Position numbers and translations under genes: made by a program. A DNA stretch of 64,000 nucleotides from Streptomyces sp. DH-12 (GTDB lineage: Bacteria; Actinomycetota; Actinomycetes; Streptomycetales; Streptomycetaceae): the NCBI RefSeq assembly GCF_002899455.1, contig NZ_PPFB01000001.1, forward strand, positions 5,920,001 through 5,984,000, read 5' to 3'. Under the pieces are notes generated by a model. The model worked only from the letters and a program-made list of their open reading frames with translations. It made no database searches and had not been told where the DNA came from. This document shows, piece by piece, positions 29,028 to 37,019 of the stretch. Positions within the stretch are counted from its first letter, which is position 1, and the number at the start of each line of letters is the position of its first letter.

Positions 29028-30142
29028 TGCGAAGCAGCAGCGGCAGGAACAGCAGCGGAAACAACGGCGGGAGCCGTGGTGGCAACAGCGGCGGCCGCGG
29101 CGGGAGTGGCGGTGGCCGCGGTAACCACCGCGGTGCCGGCGACAACCGCGACGACCGGCAGGGCGGTCGTCCGAAAAAGCCGCGCCCGGAGGAGCGGCGC
29201 TACGACGTGGGCCCCGGCGCCTCCCAGGAGGGACCCAAGTCGGGCCGCGGGCCCGGGGCGCGCGGCGGCGCCAAGGGCGGGCCGAGGAAGCCCCTGCAGC
29301 GGGGCCGCTCGGTCCCGGCGACGTCCCGCGAGTACGAGGCACGGGCCGAGGAGCGCAACCGGGAGCGGTACGCGGGCAGGAAGGACGTCAAGCTGCCCAA
29401 GACCTTCCCGGGCGCCGAGCAGGAGGGCGAGCGGCTCCAGAAGGTGCTCGCCAGGGCGGGCTACGGCTCCCGCCGCGCCTGCGAGGAGCTGATCGACCAG
29501 GCGCGCGTCGAGGTCAACGGCGAGATCGTGCTGGAGCAGGGCAAGCGGGTCGACCCGGAGAAGGACGAGATCAAGGTCGACGGCCTGACCGTGGCGACGC
29601 AGTCGTACCAGTTCTTCTCGCTGAACAAGCCCGCCGGGGTCGTCTCCACCATGGAGGACCCGGAGGGGCGGCAGTGCCTCGGCGACTACGTCACCAACCG
29701 CGAGACCCGGCTCTTCCACGTCGGGCGGCTCGACACCGAGACCGAGGGCGTGATCCTGCTCACCAACCACGGTGAGCTGGCGCACCGGCTGACCCACCCG
29801 AAGTACGGGGTGAAGAAGACCTATCTCGCGCACATCGTCGGGCCGATCCCGCGCGACCTGGGCAAGCGGCTCAAGGACGGCATCCAGCTCGAGGACGGCT
29901 ACGCCCGCGCCGACCACTTCCGGGTGGTGGAGCAGACCGGCAAGAACTACCTCGTCGAGGTGACCCTGCACGAGGGCCGCAAGCACATCGTGCGCCGCAT
30001 GCTCGCGGAGGCCGGCTTCCCGGTGGACAAGCTGGTGCGCACCGCGTTCGGTCCGATCACCCTGGGCGACCAGAAGTCGGGCTGGCTGCGGCGGCTGTCG
30101 AACACCGAGGTCGGGATGCTGATGCAGGAGGTCGACCTCTAG
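29027..30142 (+). CDS. RsuA/RluB family pseudouridine synthase
   Basis: The protein has 371 residues. The first 120 are Gly/Arg/Ser/Asn-rich (NSGGRGGSGGGRG and similar), basic and disordered. An S4 domain follows (LQKVLARAGYGSRRACEELI), and then the catalytic domain with the aspartate motif GRLDTETEGVILLTNHGELAH. The family isomerises uridine in 16S or 23S rRNA; the RluB type acts on 23S helix 89. The ATG at 29027 overlaps the scpB stop by one base. The position after scpB is conserved in many Gram-positive genomes. The long RGG-like N-terminus is unusual compared with the usual length of about 250 residues. Confidence 0.92.
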   Translation: MRSSSGRNSSGNNGGSRGGNSGGRGGSGGGRGNHRGAGDNRDDRQGGRPKKPRPEERRYDVGPGASQEGPKSGRGPGARGGAKGGPRKPLQRGRSVPATSREYEARAEERNRERYAGRKDVKLPKTFPGAEQEGERLQKVLARAGYGSRRACEELIDQARVEVNGEIVLEQGKRVDPEKDEIKVDGLTVATQSYQFFSLNKPAGVVSTMEDPEGRQCLGDYVTNRETRLFHVGRLDTETEGVILLTNHGELAHRLTHPKYGVKKTYLAHIVGPIPRDLGKRLKDGIQLEDGYARADHFRVVEQTGKNYLVEVTLHEGRKHIVRRMLAEAGFPVDKLVRTAFGPITLGDQKSGWLRRLSNTEVGMLMQEVDL

Positions 30143-30191
30143 CCGGCCTCTGAGCCGCACGGTCCGCCCTGCGAGGGCTTGTGCTTCCACG

Positions 30192-30238
30192 CCTCCACCC
30201 CCTTTAATAGTCACACCGACTATTAAAGGGGGTGGAGG
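30192..30238. promoter_or_regulatory. 47-bp perfect inverted repeat, probable NrtR operator and leader hairpin
   Basis: Left arm CCTCCACCCCCTTTAATAGT (30192-30211), 7-nt centre CACACCG, right arm ACTATTAAAGGGGGTGGAGG (30219-30238). The two 20-nt arms are perfect complements. The AT-rich core is the kind of palindrome bound by NrtR-type Nudix regulators. The right arm contains the Shine-Dalgarno GGAGG at 30234-30238, and the left arm contains the complementary CCTCC. If both arms are transcribed, an RNA hairpin would hide the ribosome site. Confidence 0.85.
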
Positions 30239-30243
30239 TCGTC

Positions 30244-30963
30244 GTGGACGGCTACGACAAGCACGCCTTCGAGCCCTTCGCCGTGACCGTCGACCTCGCC
30301 GTGTTCACGATCCGCGAGGGCGCCCTGCACGTCCTGCTCGTCGAACGCGGCCAGGAGCCGTACGCGGGGCGCTGGGCGCTGCCCGGGGGTTTCCTGCGGC
30401 CCGACGAGTCCGCGGAGCGCGCCGCCCGGCGCGAGCTGGGCGAGGAGACCGGCCTGACGGACGTGACCGGACCGCACCTGGAGCAGCTGCGCACCTACAG
30501 CGAGCCGGACCGGGACCCCCGCATGCGCGTGGTGTCCGTCGCCTTCGCCGCACTGCTGCCCGACGCCCCCGAGGCGCACGGCGGCGGCGACGCGGCCCAG
30601 GCCCGCTGGACGCCGTACGACGCGGCACGGGACCTCGCCTTCGACCACGACCGGATCCTCGCCGACGCGCGGGACCGGATCGGCGCGAAGCTCGAGTACA
30701 CCGGTCTCGCCACCGCGTTCTGCCCGCCGGAGTTCACCCTCGGGGAGCTCCAGCAGGTCTACGAGACCGTCTGGGGCACGACCCTGGACCGCCCCAACTT
30801 CCGGCGCAAGGTCCTCGCCACCCCCGGCTTCGTCGAGGCCGTCCCCGGCGCCGCGCGCCTCACCGGCGGCCGGGGCAAGCCCGCCGCGCTGTACCGCGCG
30901 GGCGCCGCCGCCGCCCTCCACCCGCCGCTGCTCCGGCCCACCCCGGAAGGACGTCCCGCATGA
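30244..30963 (+). CDS. NrtR-like Nudix-domain transcriptional regulator
   Basis: The protein has 239 residues. The N-terminal Nudix domain has a complete Nudix box (GGFLRPDESAERAARRELGE followed by ETGL), so hydrolase activity cannot be excluded. The C-terminal winged helix has the NrtR-type run GELQQVYETVWGTTLDRPNF and the ending GRGKPAALYR. NrtR proteins bind ADP-ribose or related NAD metabolites and repress NAD genes. The GTG at 30244 is five bases after GGAGG of the palindrome; GTG 30232 would lie inside the palindrome. It overlaps the next gene by ATGA. The palindrome is its likely autoregulatory operator. Confidence 0.88.
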   Translation: MDGYDKHAFEPFAVTVDLAVFTIREGALHVLLVERGQEPYAGRWALPGGFLRPDESAERAARRELGEETGLTDVTGPHLEQLRTYSEPDRDPRMRVVSVAFAALLPDAPEAHGGGDAAQARWTPYDAARDLAFDHDRILADARDRIGAKLEYTGLATAFCPPEFTLGELQQVYETVWGTTLDRPNFRRKVLATPGFVEAVPGAARLTGGRGKPAALYRAGAAAALHPPLLRPTPEGRPA

Positions 30964-31988
30964 CCACGACCACCGTCACCAAGCGCGCCGCGACCGGAGC
31001 GCTCACCGGACTCGCCCTCGGGGACGCCCTCGGCTTTCCCACCGAGTTCAAGGACGTCCCCTCGATCCTCGCCGCCCACGGCGACTGGCGTTCCCTGGAG
31101 CTGCCGAAGCCGGCGATCGTCACCGACGACACCCAGATGACGCTCGCCCTCGGGCGGGGCCTGCGCGCCGCCATGGACCGGGGGACGCTCACCCCGGAGC
31201 GCCTGGAGCGGCCGGTGCGCGAGGAGTTCGTGGAGTGGTGGCGCTCCCCGGAGAACGACCGCGCCCCCGGCAACACCTGCCTGCGCGCCTGCCACCTGCT
31301 GTCGCGCGACGAACGGCCCTGGCAGGACGCCAGCCAGATCCACTCCAAGGGCTGCGGCGCCAACATGCGCGTCGCCCCCGTCGGGCTGGCGCCCGGCCTC
31401 ACCGACGAACAGCGCGCCGGCGCCGCACAGTTGCAGTCCGCCCTCACCCACGGCCACCCGACCGCGCTGGCCGCCTCCGACCTCACCGCGCACGCCGTAC
31501 GGCTGCTCGCGGAGGGCGCCGAACCGACCGGCCTGATCGGGCTGCTCCGCTCCTACGCCTACGAGAACCGCACCCGCTACCACGAGTCCTGGCTCGGCGA
31601 CCTGTGGACCCGCTCCCAGGACCCCTCCCCGGAGCACTTCATCGCCCGCGGCTGGGACGAGTGCCTGGAGATCCTGGGCCGCCTCCAGGAAGCCGTGCGG
31701 ACCGTCTCCCCGGAGACCGACCCGTGCCGGGCCACCGGCGAGGGCTGGATCGCCGAGGAGGCCCTGGCGACCGGCCTGCTCTGCTTCCTCCTCTTCGTCG
31801 ACGAGCCCCTGACGGCCCTGCGCCGCGCCGCCTGCACCTCCGGCGACTCCGACTCCCTCGCCTGCCTGGCGGGCGCCTTCGCCGGCGCGTACCTCGGCGT
31901 GGACGCCTGGCCCGCCGACTGGGCCGACCGCATCGAGTACCGCGACGAGCTGCTCTCCCTCGGCACGCTCTGGGACGCCGGCCGGTGA
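30960..31988 (+). CDS. ADP-ribosylglycohydrolase (DraG/ARH) family protein
   Basis: The protein has 342 residues. The ARH metal-site motifs are all present: GLALGDALGFPTEF, IVTDDTQMTLALGRGL, SKGCGANMRVAPVGL, and SGDSDSLACLAGAFAGAYLG. These coordinate the two Mg ions that act on the ADP-ribose bond. It would remove ADP-ribose from a protein, nucleic acid or small molecule; the substrate is unknown, and no ADP-ribosyltransferase gene is in the window. It starts at ATG 30960, overlapping the regulator's stop, and its stop overlaps the next gene by GTGA. It is therefore the second gene of a coupled three-gene operon under the palindrome. Confidence 0.92.
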   Translation: MTTTTVTKRAATGALTGLALGDALGFPTEFKDVPSILAAHGDWRSLELPKPAIVTDDTQMTLALGRGLRAAMDRGTLTPERLERPVREEFVEWWRSPENDRAPGNTCLRACHLLSRDERPWQDASQIHSKGCGANMRVAPVGLAPGLTDEQRAGAAQLQSALTHGHPTALAASDLTAHAVRLLAEGAEPTGLIGLLRSYAYENRTRYHESWLGDLWTRSQDPSPEHFIARGWDECLEILGRLQEAVRTVSPETDPCRATGEGWIAEEALATGLLCFLLFVDEPLTALRRAACTSGDSDSLACLAGAFAGAYLGVDAWPADWADRIEYRDELLSLGTLWDAGR

Positions 31989-32737
31989 CCGCCGCCCTCG
32001 GTCCCGACCTGCGCCCGGTGATCGAGCAGCAGCCCGATCCGGTGCTGTTCGCCACGGTCTCCGGCGCGCACCTCTACGGCTTCCCCTCCCGCGACTCCGA
32101 CGTGGACCTGCGCGGCGCCCACCTCCTCCCGGCCGCCGCCCTCGTCGGACTGCGGGAACCGGAGGAGACCCGGTCCCGGATGTGGGACCGCGACGGCGTC
32201 GAGATGGACCTCGTCACCCACGACCTGCGCAAGTTCGTCCGCCTGATGCTGCGCCGCAACGGCTACGTCCTCGAACAGCTGCTGTCCCCGCTGGTCGTGC
32301 ACACCACCGAGACGCACCGGGAGCTGACCGCGCTCGCACCCGGAGTGCTCACCGGCCACCACGCCCACCACTACCGGGGCTTCGCGAGCACCCAGTGGCG
32401 GCTGTTCGAGAGGACCGGCGAGCTGAAACCGCTGCTCTACACCTTCCGCGTGCTGCTCACCGGCATCCACCTCATGCGGGCCGGCGAGGTGCAGGCGCAC
32501 CTGCCCACCCTCGCCGAGGAGGTGGCCGAGGCGCCCGCGTACCTCGCGGAGCTGATCGCCGCCAAGGCGGAGCGGGAGCACGGGAGCGCCGGCGTCGACC
32601 GGGACCGCACGCGGGCCGACGTGGAGCGGCTGCACGGGGTGCTGGACGCCGCGCAGGCCGCGTCAGCCCTCCCGGGAGCACCGAGCGGGCACGACGCCCT
32701 GCACGACCTCCTCGTGCGGGTACGCCTGGAGGGCTGA
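31985..32737 (+). CDS. predicted nucleotidyltransferase (COG3541/YcgL-like), paralogue 1
   Basis: The protein has 250 residues. The N-terminal minimal nucleotidyltransferase core has FATVSGAHLYGFPSRDSD then VDLRG; the two Asp of DSDVD are the expected metal ligands. The usual Gly-Ser of the motif is Gly-Ala. A third acidic residue is in GVEMDLVTHDLRKF. The C-terminal half is helical. Family members are uncharacterised and are predicted to transfer nucleotides to RNA or small molecules. The GTG at 31985 overlaps the glycohydrolase stop. Its last 75 bp overlap the 3' end of the opposing paralogue. Confidence 0.8.
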   Translation: MTAALGPDLRPVIEQQPDPVLFATVSGAHLYGFPSRDSDVDLRGAHLLPAAALVGLREPEETRSRMWDRDGVEMDLVTHDLRKFVRLMLRRNGYVLEQLLSPLVVHTTETHRELTALAPGVLTGHHAHHYRGFASTQWRLFERTGELKPLLYTFRVLLTGIHLMRAGEVQAHLPTLAEEVAEAPAYLAELIAAKAEREHGSAGVDRDRTRADVERLHGVLDAAQAASALPGAPSGHDALHDLLVRVRLEG

Positions 32738-33406
32738 GGCGCGGCGGGTGCGGACGAGGAAGTCCTCCACCCGGCGGCGGTCCGGCTCCTCCGGAAGGGG
32801 GCTGTGCGCCGCCGCCCGCTCCGCCTCGGCGGTCAGGCGGTTCATACGGGCCTCCACCTCGGGCCAGGGCACCTCGCCGCGCTTCACCTCGAGCAGTCCC
32901 TCCCGGCGGTCGCCCACGTCAACCGTCAGGACGCCCGTGTGCAGCAGGTCGCGGGCGGTCATCAGGAGGCGGAGCAGGTGCATGGCGTGCTTCCAGCGGG
33001 GGGCGCCGTGGGTGCGGACGTCGGCGTCCAGTTTGCGGCGCTGGCCGTGGGCGTACCGGACGAACGTGTCGTGGACCGTGCGGGAGAGGAACGCGCCGCG
33101 CAGCGACAGCAGCTCGCGGCCGGTGGCGTCGGCGTACTCGACCAGCGGGGAGTGCAGGCACTCCAGGATGTTCGGGTTGCCGCGCAGGGCCAGCTCGCAG
33201 AAGCGCTCCAGCTCCCAGCTGAACTGTTCCTCGGCCGGTCCCTCGACGTGCGTGGGCGGCTTCTCGAAACCCCAGAACAGGGGAGTGGGCGCGAGGAACA
33301 CGCCCCGCCGGTCGGTGTCGCTGCCCTCCGTGGCCAGACCGAAGGCACGGGAGCCCATGACACAGGCGTAGATCGTGTGGTCCGTGACCAGGCTCTCGGG
33401 GCGCAT
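32663..33406 (-). CDS. predicted nucleotidyltransferase (COG3541/YcgL-like), paralogue 2
   Basis: The protein has 247 residues and is clearly related in layout to paralogue 1: YACVMGSRAFGLATEGSD then TDRRG, with the canonical Gly-Ser and the Asp-x-Asp pair. The later FCELALRGNPNILECLHSPL and HAMHLLRLLMTARDLLHTG segments are typical of COG3541. It starts at ATG 33406 and runs towards the NrtR operon, ending inside the 3' end of paralogue 1. It has its own promoter between 33406 and the Rieske gene. Two paralogues face to face suggest a functional pair or an inverted duplication. Confidence 0.82.
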   Translation of the reverse strand: MRPESLVTDHTIYACVMGSRAFGLATEGSDTDRRGVFLAPTPLFWGFEKPPTHVEGPAEEQFSWELERFCELALRGNPNILECLHSPLVEYADATGRELLSLRGAFLSRTVHDTFVRYAHGQRRKLDADVRTHGAPRWKHAMHLLRLLMTARDLLHTGVLTVDVGDRREGLLEVKRGEVPWPEVEARMNRLTAEAERAAAHSPLPEEPDRRRVEDFLVRTRRASALQAYPHEEVVQGVVPARCSREG

Positions 33407-33428
33407 GCCCGGGAGCGTACGCGGCGGA

Positions 33429-33836
33429 TCACGCCCGGCGGATCGTGTTTCCGTCCACCGTGATCCGCTCCTCGGGCAGCGGCTCGGTCGCCGGGCCCTG
33501 CTCCACCGAGCCGTCCGTGATGCTGAAGCGGCTGTTGTGGCAGACGCAGTTGACCGTGCCGTCCGAGACGTCGGAGACCAGGCAGTTCTGGTGGGTGCAG
33601 ACCGCCGAGAACGCCTTGAAGACCCCCTGCTCGGGCTGGGTGACCACGATCTTCTCCGCGCCGAGGATCCGCCCCCCGCCCACCGGGACGTCCGCGGCCG
33701 GCAGCAGCTCCTGCCCGGCGGACCCCTCCGCGTCCGGGGACTCGCCGCCCCCGCCGTCGCCCGAACCGCAGCCCGCCGCGAGCGCCACCGCGCCCGATGC
33801 GAGCAGGACGGTGCGCCGCGTCGCCCGTGTGGTCAT
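33429..33836 (-). CDS. Rieske (2Fe-2S) protein with Tat/lipoprotein-like signal
   Basis: The protein has 135 residues. An N-terminal twin-arginine segment TRRTVLLASGAVALAAGCG ends in a lipobox-like LAAGC, suggesting export and lipid anchoring. A Gly/Ser/Glu linker follows. The Rieske domain has VCTHQNC and NCVCHNSRFS, giving the two Cys and two His ligands plus the disulphide pair. It resembles small exported Rieske proteins of actinobacteria whose partner is unknown. It starts at ATG 33836; an upstream in-frame ATG (33887) would precede the twin arginines and is unlikely. It is divergent from aroH. Confidence 0.9.
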   Translation of the reverse strand: MTTRATRRTVLLASGAVALAAGCGSGDGGGGESPDAEGSAGQELLPAADVPVGGGRILGAEKIVVTQPEQGVFKAFSAVCTHQNCLVSDVSDGTVNCVCHNSRFSITDGSVEQGPATEPLPEERITVDGNTIRRA

Positions 33837-34028
33837 CTCGTCACTCCCTGGATCGCCGTCGCCGCATCCTGACACCGAACACGGCACAGGAGAAGCAATA
33901 CCGGCGAAACGTCACCCGCGGCGCATACCACCCGTCTCAGCGGGCGGTCGCCCCACGCCGGCCCGGACCGCCCCTGACTACGCTGGACGACCGAACAGCC
34001 TTTACGCACGTCAGCAAGGAGCATCGTC

Positions 34029-34391
34029 GTGGCGGTACGCGCGGTCCGGGGGGCCGTCCAGTTGGAGCGGGACGAGGCCGGTCACATGGAGGAGCAGGTC
34101 GGAGCCCTGCTCACCGCGGTGCTGGAGCGCAACGGGCTGCACACGGACGACCTGATCAGCATCTGGTTCACGGCCACGCCCGACCTGCACTGCGACTTCC
34201 CGGCCGCCGCCGCCCGCAAGCTGGGCATCGTCGACGTGCCCCTCATCTGCGCCCAGGAACTCGCCGTCGAGGGCGCCATGCCCCGCGTCGTCCGCCTCCT
34301 CGCGCACGTCGAGTCCGACAAGCCCCGCTCCGGGATCACCCACGTCTACCTCGGCGCCGCGGCCGCCCTCCGCAAGGACATCGCCCAGTGA
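34029..34391 (+). CDS. aroH: chorismate mutase, AroH type
   Basis: The enzyme has 120 residues and is a trimeric AroH-class mutase converting chorismate to prephenate. It starts VRAVRGAVQLERDEAGHMEE and has SIWFTATPDLHCDFPAAAAR and GITHVYLGAAAALR. The active-site Arg, Glu and Arg positions of the family are visible. The GTG at 34029 has AAGGAG at 34017-34022. It overlaps tyrA by GTGA, so two consecutive steps of tyrosine synthesis are coupled. Confidence 0.93.
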   Translation: MAVRAVRGAVQLERDEAGHMEEQVGALLTAVLERNGLHTDDLISIWFTATPDLHCDFPAAAARKLGIVDVPLICAQELAVEGAMPRVVRLLAHVESDKPRSGITHVYLGAAAALRKDIAQ

Positions 34392-35473
34392 GAACCGCCC
34401 TCGTCATCGGCACCGGACTGATCGGCACGTCCGCCGCCCTCGCCCTGTCCCGGCGGGGCGTCGCCGTCCACCTCGCCGACCACGACCCCGAGCAGGCCCG
34501 CACCGCCGCCGCCCTCGGCGCCGGCACCGACGAGGCGCCCGGCGGGCCGGTGGACCTCGCCGTCGTCGCCGCCCCGCCCGCGCACGTGGCCGACGTGCTC
34601 GCCGACGCCATGCGGCGCGGCCTGGCGCGCGGCTACATCGACGTCGCCAGCGTCAAGGGCGGACCGCGCCGCGAACTGCAGGCGCGCGGGCTCGACCTCA
34701 CCCCGTACCTCGGCACCCACCCCATGTCCGGGCGGGAGAAGTCCGGCCCGCTGGCCGCCACCGGCGACCTCTTCGAGGGCCGCCCCTGGGTGCTCACCCC
34801 CACCCGCGACACCGACACCGAGGTCCTCAACCTCGCCCTGGAACTGGTCTCTCACTGCCGGGCCGTGCCGGTCGTCATGGACGCCGACGCCCACGACCGC
34901 GCCGTGGCCCTCGTCTCCCACATGCCGCACCTGGTGTCCAGCATGGTCGCCGCCCGCCTGGAACACGCCGACGAGGCCGCCGTACGGCTGTGCGGGCAGG
35001 GCATCCGGGACGTGACCCGGATCGCCGCCTCCGACCCGCGCATGTGGATCGACATCCTCTCCGCCAACCCCGGACCGGTCGCCGACCTGCTCGCCGACGT
35101 CGCCGCCGACCTGGAGGAGACCGTCCGCGCCCTGCGCGCCCTGGAGTCCTCCGACGAGCACAAGCGCCGCGAGGGCGCCACCGGCATCGAGGACGTGCTG
35201 CGCCGCGGCAACGCGGGCCAGGTCCGCGTCCCCGGCAAGCACGGCTCCGCCCCGCGCGTCTACGAGACCGTCGCGGTGCTCATCGACGATCAGCCGGGCC
35301 AGCTCGCCCGCATCTTCGCCGACGCCGAGCGCGCCGGGGTCAACATCGAGGACGTCCGCATCGAGCACGCCACCGGACAGCAGGCCGGCCTCATCCAGCT
35401 CATGGTCGAGCCCAAGGCCGCCCCGGTCCTCACGGCCGCGCTGCGGGAGCGGGGCTGGGCGATCCGTCAGTGA
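34388..35473 (+). CDS. tyrA: prephenate dehydrogenase
   Basis: The enzyme has 361 residues and oxidises prephenate to 4-hydroxyphenylpyruvate with NAD. It has the Rossmann loop VIGTGLIGTSAALAL, the family motif YLGTHPMSGREKSGP, and the catalytic His in VALVSHMPHLVSS. A C-terminal ACT domain (VYETVAVLIDDQPGQLARIF onwards, about residues 290-361) probably gives tyrosine feedback control. The start GTG 34388 overlaps the aroH stop. It ends in a hairpin that begins at its stop codon. Confidence 0.95.
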   Translation: MRTALVIGTGLIGTSAALALSRRGVAVHLADHDPEQARTAAALGAGTDEAPGGPVDLAVVAAPPAHVADVLADAMRRGLARGYIDVASVKGGPRRELQARGLDLTPYLGTHPMSGREKSGPLAATGDLFEGRPWVLTPTRDTDTEVLNLALELVSHCRAVPVVMDADAHDRAVALVSHMPHLVSSMVAARLEHADEAAVRLCGQGIRDVTRIAASDPRMWIDILSANPGPVADLLADVAADLEETVRALRALESSDEHKRREGATGIEDVLRRGNAGQVRVPGKHGSAPRVYETVAVLIDDQPGQLARIFADAERAGVNIEDVRIEHATGQQAGLIQLMVEPKAAPVLTAALRERGWAIRQ

Positions 35474-35516
35474 CGCCCTCCTCCCCGCCCGTCCCCCCCG
35501 GGCGGGGGAGGGCGTC
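35472..35516 (+). terminator. tyrA terminator
   Basis: GACGCCCTCCTCCCCGCCCG (35472-35491) can pair with CGGGCGGGGGAGGGCGTC (35499-35516), with a small bulge and a C-rich loop. It overlaps the tyrA stop and separates aroH-tyrA from cmk. Confidence 0.7.
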
Positions 35517-35612
35517 CGCATGTCGGAGGGGTTCCCGGGAGCCAGTAATCTGGTGCGGGGCGTGTCCGCGCCCCGCACACCCCACCCCACCGCACCAGGA
35601 AGGTGTTCCTCC

Positions 35613-36299
35613 GTGGAAAACGGCGCCGCCAAGCCCGTGATCGTCGCCATCGACGGTCCCTCCGGCACGGGCAAGTCGAGCACGTCGAAGGCCGTGGCGG
35701 CGCAGCTCGGCCTGAGCTACCTGGACACCGGCGCCCAGTACCGGGCGATCACCTGGTGGATGGTGAACAACGGCGTCGACATAGCGGACGCGGCCGCGGT
35801 CGCCGCCGCGGCCGCCAAGCCCGACATCCTCTCCGGCACCGACCCCACGGAGCCGACGATCACCGTCGACGGCGTGGACGTGGCCGGACCGATCCGCGAG
35901 CAGGACGTCACCTCCAAGGTCAGCGCGGTCAGCGCGGTGCCCGAGGTGCGCGCCCGGATCACCGAGCTGCAGCGCGCCATCGCCGCGTCCGCCGTCACCG
36001 GCATCGTCGTCGAGGGCCGCGACATCGGCACCACGGTGCTCCCCGACGCCGACCTGAAGATCTTCCTCACCGCCTCCCCGGAGGCCCGCGCCGCCCGCCG
36101 CAGCGGCGAGCTCAAGGGCGCCGACCTGCACAGCACCCGCGAGGCCCTGATCAAGCGGGACGCGGCCGACTCCAGCCGCAAGACCTCCCCGCTGGCCAAG
36201 GCCGACGACGCCGTCGAGGTGGACACCACCGACCTGACCCTGCAGCAGGTCATCGAATGCGTCGTCACCCTCGTCGAGGAGAAGCGGGCGGGGAAGTGA
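35613..36299 (+). CDS. cmk: (d)CMP kinase
   Basis: The enzyme has 228 residues and phosphorylates CMP and dCMP. It has the P-loop IDGPSGTGKSST, the CMP-binding LDTGAQYRA (usually LDTGAMYR), and VVEGRDIGTTVLPDADLKIF. The length is usual for the family. The GTG at 35613 follows AGGAAGG at 35597-35603. Its stop overlaps the acyltransferase gene. The order cmk-plsC-der is conserved in actinobacteria. Confidence 0.95.
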   Translation: MENGAAKPVIVAIDGPSGTGKSSTSKAVAAQLGLSYLDTGAQYRAITWWMVNNGVDIADAAAVAAAAAKPDILSGTDPTEPTITVDGVDVAGPIREQDVTSKVSAVSAVPEVRARITELQRAIAASAVTGIVVEGRDIGTTVLPDADLKIFLTASPEARAARRSGELKGADLHSTREALIKRDAADSSRKTSPLAKADDAVEVDTTDLTLQQVIECVVTLVEEKRAGK

Positions 36300-36943
36300 C
36301 CGACGTTCCCTCGCCGCGGGGCGCCGAGGTCGGGCGGCGCATCGGCGTCGGCCTGATGTACGGGCTGTGGAAGCCGCGGGTGCTGGGCTCCTGGCGGGTC
36401 CCCGCGGCCGGCCCGGTGATCCTCGCCGTCAACCACGCGCACAACATCGACGGGCCCATGGTCATGGGCGTGGCGCCCCGGCCGACGCACTTCCTGATCA
36501 AGAAGGAGGCGTTCGTCGGCCCGCTCGACCCGTTCCTGACCGGCATCGGCCAGGTGAAGGTCGACCGGGACACCACCGACCGCACGGCGATCTCCCGGGC
36601 GCTGGGCGTGCTGGGACAGGGCGGCGTCCTCGGCATCTTCCCCGAGGGCACCCGCGGCGAGGGCGACTTCGCCTCGATCCGCGCCGGGCTCGCGTACTTC
36701 GCGGTGCGCAGCGGGGCGCCGATCGTGCCGGTCGCCGTCCTGGGAAGTTCCGGCCGGCCCGGCCGGTTGATAAAGGCACTGCCCCCGCTGCGCTCCCGCG
36801 TCGACGTCGTCTTCGGCGACCCGTTCGACGCGGGCGACGGCAGCGGGAGACGTACGCGCAAGGCGCTGGACGAGGCCACGGAACGCATCCAGAAGCAGCT
36901 CACGGCCCACCTGGAAAACGCCAGGCGTCTCACCGGCCGCTGA
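36296..36943 (+). CDS. lysophospholipid acyltransferase family protein (PlsC-like)
   Basis: The protein has 215 residues. It has the acyltransferase catalytic motif NHAHNIDGPM (H-x4-D), the FLIKKEAF block, the glycerol-phosphate motif IFPEGTRGEGD, and IVPVAVLGSS. It would acylate 1-acylglycerol-3-phosphate, or a similar lipid, at the membrane. The GTG at 36296 overlaps the cmk stop. The coupling with cmk and der is conserved, but its physiological reason is unknown. Confidence 0.9.
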   Translation: MTDVPSPRGAEVGRRIGVGLMYGLWKPRVLGSWRVPAAGPVILAVNHAHNIDGPMVMGVAPRPTHFLIKKEAFVGPLDPFLTGIGQVKVDRDTTDRTAISRALGVLGQGGVLGIFPEGTRGEGDFASIRAGLAYFAVRSGAPIVPVAVLGSSGRPGRLIKALPPLRSRVDVVFGDPFDAGDGSGRRTRKALDEATERIQKQLTAHLENARRLTGR

Positions 36944-37019
36944 GCGACACTTGAGTAGTGGATCTCCGTCCCGCGGGGGTTCCACCGATCACCACGATGA
37001 ACGACGAGGTACGGACTTC

